From contig CADBUS010000117.1 in NCBI GenBank assembly GCA_902797895.1, positions 1 through 11,058 on the forward strand: a stretch of 11,058 nt of DNA, written 5' to 3'. The stretch's first letter is position 1. The number at the start of each line of letters is the position of its first letter. The DNA is from an uncultured Bacteroidia bacterium (lineage in GTDB: Bacteria > Bacteroidota > Bacteroidia > Bacteroidales > UBA932). Of the stretch, positions 7,334-11,058 are shown piece after piece. The position numbers and the translations under genes were made by a program. Under the pieces are notes generated by a model that had not been told where the DNA came from, ran no database searches, and saw only the letters and a list, made by a program, of their open reading frames with translations.

Positions 7334-8722
7334 TCAGAAAATTGGGCTTTTGAAGCCAAAAATAAAGTGGTTGCGCCCCCAATTATTGACACCATAGCCA
7401 AAATTTATGACAATATCGTAGTATGAGACTATATCTATTGCGGCTCCCCATCCGGCAAGAAATTTATTGGGATATTTGTTGCCGATGAACTGATTTTTAC
7501 TCCATACATAGCCGAAATCGCTCATTACTTTACCATAAATTGTAATGTGCGGCCTGTTTATCTTCCTCCACTTTGGGAAGAGCCCCAAATAGAAGCTCTT
7601 TTTTGGGAGAATCAGATAGCTCAGAGAGTTGTTTTGAGTTATAAAGTGCTCTCCGTCAATTACATATAGCTCAAAGCCGCAAATATTTGCATTGCCATAC
7701 CCCACAGCTTTGTTGTAGATATATGCATTTCTGTTTTTGGCGGAGGCGGAGAGCTTGATTCTGGAGCTCCAAAACCATCGCTGAGAAACAGGGCTATAGT
7801 ACTGCATATCCATAGTTGCGCGGCCATATCTGAAACTGAACGAGTTGGCCTGTTCAAGATGAAGTTCGCCGCCAATCATAAAGCCTGTGGTAGGGTAGTA
7901 GATATAGTCTCTTTGGTCATAAGTAAAGTTGTAGGTTAGGGCGGTAACATCTCTTTTCAATCCGCCGTTACCCCAATATTCCTTGTTTGCCTCAAGCAGG
8001 GTATTATCTATCTTCTGGTGTGAATATGAGAGGTTTAGTGAATGGCGCGTTCTTATGTCTGGCCTGAAGGTGATGCTTGCATTTGCACCTATAGTGCTAT
8101 AGATGGTGTGCTGCGATGAGAGTTGGAGAGGCTTGTCGTTTATGGTGATATAGTCTGCGTGCTTGTTTGAAAATGTCTCAAATTCAGCCGCCAGATACCA
8201 TTTTTTATAGCGTCCTATGGGAACCCTGCTATATTTGATATTACCTCCTCTCTCCCAACCGAATTTTCCTCTAAGCTCAAGTTTATGCCCCAGTCCGAAC
8301 ATATTGGAGACCTTTATCCCTCCAACATAGGTAATTCGCTTCCAGTCCATCTTCTTTACCCAGGAGCTCATATTGCGGTCCTCCAGTCTCATTTCAAACA
8401 CCGGCCAAGTGTACCATCTCTCCTCCAAGGCAATATCTACTCTAAAAGAGGTGCAAAGAGTATCGCGATGCAGCTCTATAAGGCTTATTTCCACGCTATT
8501 AAATAGCGATGTGTTCATAAGATTCTCTTTGCCCTGCAGCACCTTGGTGCGCAGACTCTCCATAGAGATAGTATCTCCAACAGCAAAGGGGAGCTCCCTT
8601 CTTATTATCTTGCTTTGGGTTTTAAGGCCGTCTGTAATAGAAATCTCTGAAATAGAGGCATTTTGCCCGGCAGCAACAGAGCAGGTAACAAACAGCAATA
8701 TGGAGATAAAAACTCCTTTCAT
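7334..8722 (-). CDS. Short Omp85-family outer-membrane protein (BamA/TamA-like, one POTRA)
   Basis: A 462-residue exported protein. Residues 1-19 form a signal peptide (short basic start, ILLFVTCSVAAG); Cys14 is not in a lipobox. One POTRA-like domain spans about 22-105 (FAVGDTISMESL, LFNSVEISL). The rest is a beta-barrel with many alternating aromatic strands, the YPTTGFMIGGELHL motif (YPTTG at 276-280) and the loop-6 motif position NICGFELYVIDGEHF, where BamA and TamA have RGF/RGY; here Arg is Cys348. It ends in aromatic Phe, as outer-membrane insertion signals do. BamA itself normally has five POTRAs, so this is an accessory Omp85 protein such as found in several copies in Bacteroidota. 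Role is unknown: protein insertion, lipid transfer or secretion are all possible. It has its own consensus promoter and lies divergent to HU. Confidence 0.85.
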   Translation of the reverse strand: MKGVFISILLFVTCSVAAGQNASISEISITDGLKTQSKIIRRELPFAVGDTISMESLRTKVLQGKENLMNTSLFNSVEISLIELHRDTLCTSFRVDIALEERWYTWPVFEMRLEDRNMSSWVKKMDWKRITYVGGIKVSNMFGLGHKLELRGKFGWERGGNIKYSRVPIGRYKKWYLAAEFETFSNKHADYITINDKPLQLSSQHTIYSTIGANASITFRPDIRTRHSLNLSYSHQKIDNTLLEANKEYWGNGGLKRDVTALTYNFTYDQRDYIYYPTTGFMIGGELHLEQANSFSFRYGRATMDMQYYSPVSQRWFWSSRIKLSASAKNRNAYIYNKAVGYGNANICGFELYVIDGEHFITQNNSLSYLILPKKSFYLGLFPKWRKINRPHITIYGKVMSDFGYVWSKNQFIGNKYPNKFLAGWGAAIDIVSYYDIVINFGYGVNNWGRNHFIFGFKSPIF

Positions 8723-8749
8723 CTAATACTCTCATTCTCAACTAAACGC

Positions 8750-8782
8750 CAAATATATGTAAAGTTGCTCCCAATTGACAAA
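8750..8782 (-). promoter_or_regulatory. Promoter of the Omp85-family gene
   Basis: On the minus strand TTTG (8782-8779) is followed after 21 bases by TATATTTG (8757-8750), a full match to the Bacteroidota TTTG / TAnnTTTG consensus. It lies 27 bases before the ATG at 8722, leaving a short leader. Confidence 0.75.
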
Positions 8783-8817
8783 AAAAGATACTACTTGCTT
8801 GAAATTTTTGAAAATCA

Positions 8818-8849
8818 TTTGTTTGATTGAAAAAAAAAATATACATTTG
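8818..8849 (+). promoter_or_regulatory. Promoter of the HU operon
   Basis: TTTG (8818-8821), 20 bases, then TACATTTG (8842-8849), a full consensus match. A ten-A run lies between the boxes. The leader to the ATG at 8891 would be about 35 bases, AT-rich and free of an SD. The two -33 boxes of this divergent region are 35 bases apart, so the promoters do not overlap. Confidence 0.75.
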
Positions 8850-8890
8850 TGCCCAGAAAAAAATATTAACCAAATTAATTACTTTTAATT

Positions 8891-9175
8891 ATGACTAAAT
8901 CTGATATCATCAATGAGGTTGCTAAGCAGACTGGCTTAGAGAAAGTAACCGTAGCACGTGTTGTTGAGGGTTTTATGACAACAGTTAAAGGTTTCCTTGG
9001 CAAAGGTAAGAACGTTTACCTCCGTGGCTTTGGTTCATTCGTAATCAAGAAGCGCGCTAAGAAGACTGCAAGAAACATCTCAAAGAATACAACAATGGTT
9101 ATCCCTGCTCACAACATCCCTGCTTTCAAGCCTGCAAAGGTATTTATGAGTGGTGTTAAGGGCGGTAGAAAATAA
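8891..9175 (+). CDS. HU-family DNA-binding protein
   Basis: A 94-residue nucleoid protein that binds and bends DNA as a dimer. The helical N-terminal half (MTKSDIINEVAKQTGL) leads to the saddle and GFGSF turn (46-50), then the beta-arm KKTARNISKNTTMVIPA and the closing IPAFKPAKVF (76-85). At the arm tip the usual RNP is RNI, so the DNA-intercalating Pro63 is Ile63; I recall RNISKNT as a variant common in Bacteroidota. The C-terminus is Lys/Arg/Gly-rich. Codon use differs from neighbours: all six Ile are ATC and Arg is mostly CGT/CGC, as expected of a very highly expressed gene. It is first in an operon with the COX24-domain protein, six bases downstream. Confidence 0.97.
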   Translation: MTKSDIINEVAKQTGLEKVTVARVVEGFMTTVKGFLGKGKNVYLRGFGSFVIKKRAKKTARNISKNTTMVIPAHNIPAFKPAKVFMSGVKGGRK

Positions 9176-9181
9176 TTTACT

Positions 9182-9274
9182 ATGCCAAGCGGAAAGAAAA
9201 GAAAAGGACATAAGATGGCTACTCACAAGCGCAAGAAACGCCTTCGTAAGAATAGGCACAAGAAGCGCAAGTAG
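9182..9274 (+). CDS. AURKAIP1/COX24-domain small basic protein, 30 residues
   Basis: The ATG at 9182, six bases after the HU stop, opens a 30-codon gene ending TAG at 9272-9274. The product begins MPSGKKRKGHKMATHKRKK and ends RHKKRK; 17 of 30 residues are Lys or Arg. This agrees with the very short Bacteroidota proteins annotated as AURKAIP1/COX24 domain, which resemble the C-terminal tail of mitochondrial ribosomal protein mS38. A ribosome-bound role is inferred from that similarity and its rRNA-binding composition. Arg codons are mostly CGC/CGT, as in HU, which points to high expression. The alternative, chance coding, is unlikely given the close match to the family and the placement. Confidence 0.88.
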   Translation: MPSGKKRKGHKMATHKRKKRLRKNRHKKRK

Positions 9275-9292
9275 TGGTTCATCGCTAAGTTG

Positions 9293-9338
9293 AAATTAAT
9301 CTAAAGCAGAAATATCTCTGCTTTAGATTAATTTTTTT
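9293..9338 (+). terminator. Strong hairpin with U tract between the COX24 gene and RNase E/G
   Basis: A perfect 18-bp stem (9293-9310 with 9317-9334) and an AATATC loop run straight into further T to 9338. It has the form of an intrinsic terminator for the HU-COX24 transcript. It ends five bases before the RNase E/G start codon, and no TAnnTTTG box lies between 9275 and 9343, so the downstream gene seems to depend on readthrough or on processing at this hairpin. Confidence 0.8.
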
Positions 9339-9343
9339 GAATA

Positions 9344-10909
9344 ATGCAGAAGGATTTAATAATAGATGTAGCTCCGGCGCAGGTAACCATAGCTCTACTG
9401 GAGGATAACAGATTGGTAGAGCTGAATAATGAGCAAAATTCTACGGCTCAAGGTTGCGGTCTCGGTGATGTCTATCTGGGAAGGGTTAGGAAAGTAATGC
9501 CGGCTCTCAATGCCGCATTCGTAGATATTGGAGATAACAAAGATGCCTTTATACATTATCTCGATCTTGGTCTAAACTTCAAAGCCTCAGACTATTTCGT
9601 GAGGCAGATAAATACCAATAGAGATATAAAAGCCTTCTACTCAAACCTCAGAATAGGGCCCTACTTGGAGAAAGAGGGTAAAATTGAAGAGGTTCTCTCT
9701 CAAGGCCAGCAGATTATAGTTCAGATAGTTAAGGAGCCTATCTCCACCAAGGGGGCGAGGCTTACCGCAGAAATATCTATAGCTGGCAGAAATATAGTGC
9801 TGATACCATTCTCTGAAAAGGTAAACATATCTCAAAAAATCTCCTCCAAGGAGGAGAAGCGCCGCTTGGAGAATCTTGTACGCAGCATATTGCCAAAAAA
9901 CTTTGGAGCAATAATCAGAACAGCTGCAGAGGGAAAGAAAGCGGCTGTTTTAGATTCGGAATTACGCTCTCTGATAGAGAGGTGGGAGAATGGTTGCAAA
10001 AAGCTCGTAGGAGCAAAGCCGCCGCAGTTGCTCTTTACAGAAAAGAGCAAGGCCACCACAATTCTCAGAGATCTGCTCAACGACTCTTTTACTAACATTG
10101 AGGTAAATGACGAGGCAACCTACAATGAGATAAGAGATTATATAAAATCAATTGTTCCGGAGAAGGAGAAAATCGTAAGACTCTATAAAGGCAATAAACC
10201 AATTTTAGATGCCTTTGACATAAGAAGGCAGATTAAGGGAGCGTTCGGAAAAGTTGTTCCAATCCGCCACGGTGCCTATCTTGTAATTGAACATACAGAG
10301 GCACTTAATGTAGTGGATGTAAACAGCGGAACCAGAATCAAGAAGGGGGTAGATCAGGAGGATAATATCTTTGAGATAAATGTAAATGCTGCGGATGAGG
10401 TTGCAAGGCAGATGAGGCTCAGAGATTTGGGCGGTATAGTTATCATAGATTTCATAGATATGGATAACAATGAGAACCGTACCAAGCTCTTCAAGCATAT
10501 GCAGGAGAAAATGAGGAGCGATAGAGCTAAACACAACATATTGCCACTCAGCAAGTTCGGCCTTATGCAGATAACCCGCCAGAGGGTGCGCCCGGCAACA
10601 GAGATAAAGGTAAACGAAACCTGCCCAATGTGCCACGGCACAGGAGAGATAGCTCCGAGCCTATTGGCAGACGAGGCTGTAGAGCGCCAGTTAGCTTACT
10701 ATGCAAAAGAGAAGAAACTCTCCTCTTTTGTGCTTAAAACCAATCCTTTGCTTGAAGCATATCTTACAAAAAAGAGCGGACTTTTTGGTAAATCCATACT
10801 TCAGAGATGGAAGAAAAAGTACTCATCTTCTATTAAGGTAGAGGCAGATTCAGACCTAACCCTGCTTCAAGCAGTGTGGTGCAACAAGAGTGGAGAGCCT
10901 TTGGAATAG
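9344..10909 (+). CDS. rng: Ribonuclease E/G family endoribonuclease
   Basis: Cytoplasmic endonuclease that processes rRNA and starts mRNA decay by cutting single-stranded AU-rich RNA. At 521 residues it matches RNase G plus a small N-terminal S1 insert and lacks the long degradosome scaffold of E. coli RNase E. An S1 domain (about 38-127) starts GDVYLGRVRKVMPALNAAFVDIG. The DNase-I-like catalytic domain has Asp325 in VDVNSG and Asp369 in IIDFIDM, the two magnesium ligands (E. coli Asp303 and Asp346), 44 residues apart against 43 in E. coli. The zinc-link CPMCHG (Cys427, Cys430) follows, then a small dimer domain. The ATG at 9344 has no SD. It lies in the same direction as HU and COX24, separated only by the hairpin, with a terminator after it. 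RNase G versus E naming is by size only. Confidence 0.95.
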   Translation: MQKDLIIDVAPAQVTIALLEDNRLVELNNEQNSTAQGCGLGDVYLGRVRKVMPALNAAFVDIGDNKDAFIHYLDLGLNFKASDYFVRQINTNRDIKAFYSNLRIGPYLEKEGKIEEVLSQGQQIIVQIVKEPISTKGARLTAEISIAGRNIVLIPFSEKVNISQKISSKEEKRRLENLVRSILPKNFGAIIRTAAEGKKAAVLDSELRSLIERWENGCKKLVGAKPPQLLFTEKSKATTILRDLLNDSFTNIEVNDEATYNEIRDYIKSIVPEKEKIVRLYKGNKPILDAFDIRRQIKGAFGKVVPIRHGAYLVIEHTEALNVVDVNSGTRIKKGVDQEDNIFEINVNAADEVARQMRLRDLGGIVIIDFIDMDNNENRTKLFKHMQEKMRSDRAKHNILPLSKFGLMQITRQRVRPATEIKVNETCPMCHGTGEIAPSLLADEAVERQLAYYAKEKKLSSFVLKTNPLLEAYLTKKSGLFGKSILQRWKKKYSSSIKVEADSDLTLLQAVWCNKSGEPLE

Positions 10910-10917
10910 TAACGTTC

Positions 10918-10983
10918 TCACTTTTTTTTGATTTTTTTTTCGGCCCTGCAGTTATCTGTGGGGCCGTTTTATTAAAAAAGTGA
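10918..10983 (+). terminator. Terminator of the RNase E/G gene, nested stems
   Basis: The inner stem pairs 10941-10951 (CGGCCCTGCAG) with 10956-10966 (CTGTGGGGCCG), with two G-U pairs and a TTAT loop, followed by TTTTATT. An outer perfect 10-bp repeat (10918-10927, TCACTTTTTT, with 10974-10983) surrounds it. Long T runs precede the inner stem, which is unusual; the T run after it is only moderate. Confidence 0.8.
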
Positions 10984-11002
10984 TATTTTTTTTTGCAAAA
11001 TA

Positions 11003-11033
11003 TTTGGATGTAACAAAAAGTTATGTACCTTTG
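11003..11033 (+). promoter_or_regulatory. Promoter of a gene beyond the right edge
   Basis: TTTG (11003-11006), exactly 19 bases, then TACCTTTG (11026-11033), the best consensus match in the window. It drives plus-strand transcription out of the window. The 25 bases left after it hold no start codon and do not identify the gene. Confidence 0.75.
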
Positions 11034-11058
11034 CAACCCGTTTCGCGGAAGTTACTCC

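Noticed and set aside
8783..8841. AT-rich A-run region between the divergent promoters as a replication origin or extra regulator site
   Set aside because: No DnaA boxes or clear dyads; A runs between promoter boxes are common in this phylum.

Overview
The window looks like ordinary chromosome from a member of the Bacteroidota, most likely Bacteroidales. The evidence is four promoter-like sites matching the phylum's TTTG / TAnnTTTG consensus, AT-rich translation starts mostly without Shine-Dalgarno sequences, an HU of the RNISKNT type followed by the tiny COX24-like basic protein, and a short Omp85 protein. Coding DNA is of moderate GC and favours AGA/AGG for Arg and ATA for Ile, except in the HU region. 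I see no insertion sequence, phage gene, CRISPR array, tRNA or rRNA.

Layout, left to right. (1) Positions 2-3607, plus strand: the 3' part of a thioredoxin-fold gene, then a 945-residue flavin/iron-sulfur D-2-hydroxyacid dehydrogenase, 27 bases apart and probably one operon. (2) 3605-4066: the tmRNA gene ssrA, whose -10-like box starts on the stop codon of the dehydrogenase gene, closed by a palindromic bidirectional terminator. (3) 4071-4128: a compact cluster of three GC-rich hairpins where ssrA and ung converge. (4) 4129-7235, minus strand: lon followed by ung, 29 bases apart, with two dyad-symmetric elements upstream of lon. (5) 7334-8722, minus strand: a short Omp85-family outer-membrane protein with its own consensus promoter. 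(6) 8783-10909, plus strand: a divergent HU promoter, HU, a 30-residue COX24-domain protein, an 18-bp hairpin with a U tract, and RNase E/G. (7) 10910-11058: a terminator, then a consensus promoter for a gene beyond the window. No stretch over 300 bases lacks a gene; the longest gap between protein genes (3608-4128) is mostly tmRNA.

Functionally the window is dominated by nucleic-acid and protein quality control: tmRNA rescues stalled ribosomes and tags products for proteolysis, Lon is a general ATP-dependent protease, Ung removes uracil from DNA, RNase E/G processes RNA, and HU compacts DNA. The main second-look items are a divergent tmRNA tag (GNTNVRLAA), the 18-bp hairpin placed 9 bases before the RNase E/G start with no visible promoter after it, an Arg-to-Cys change in the Omp85 RGF motif, the palindrome that takes in the tmRNA acceptor strand, and the hairpin cluster after ssrA. 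I found no convincing new multi-gene system here.
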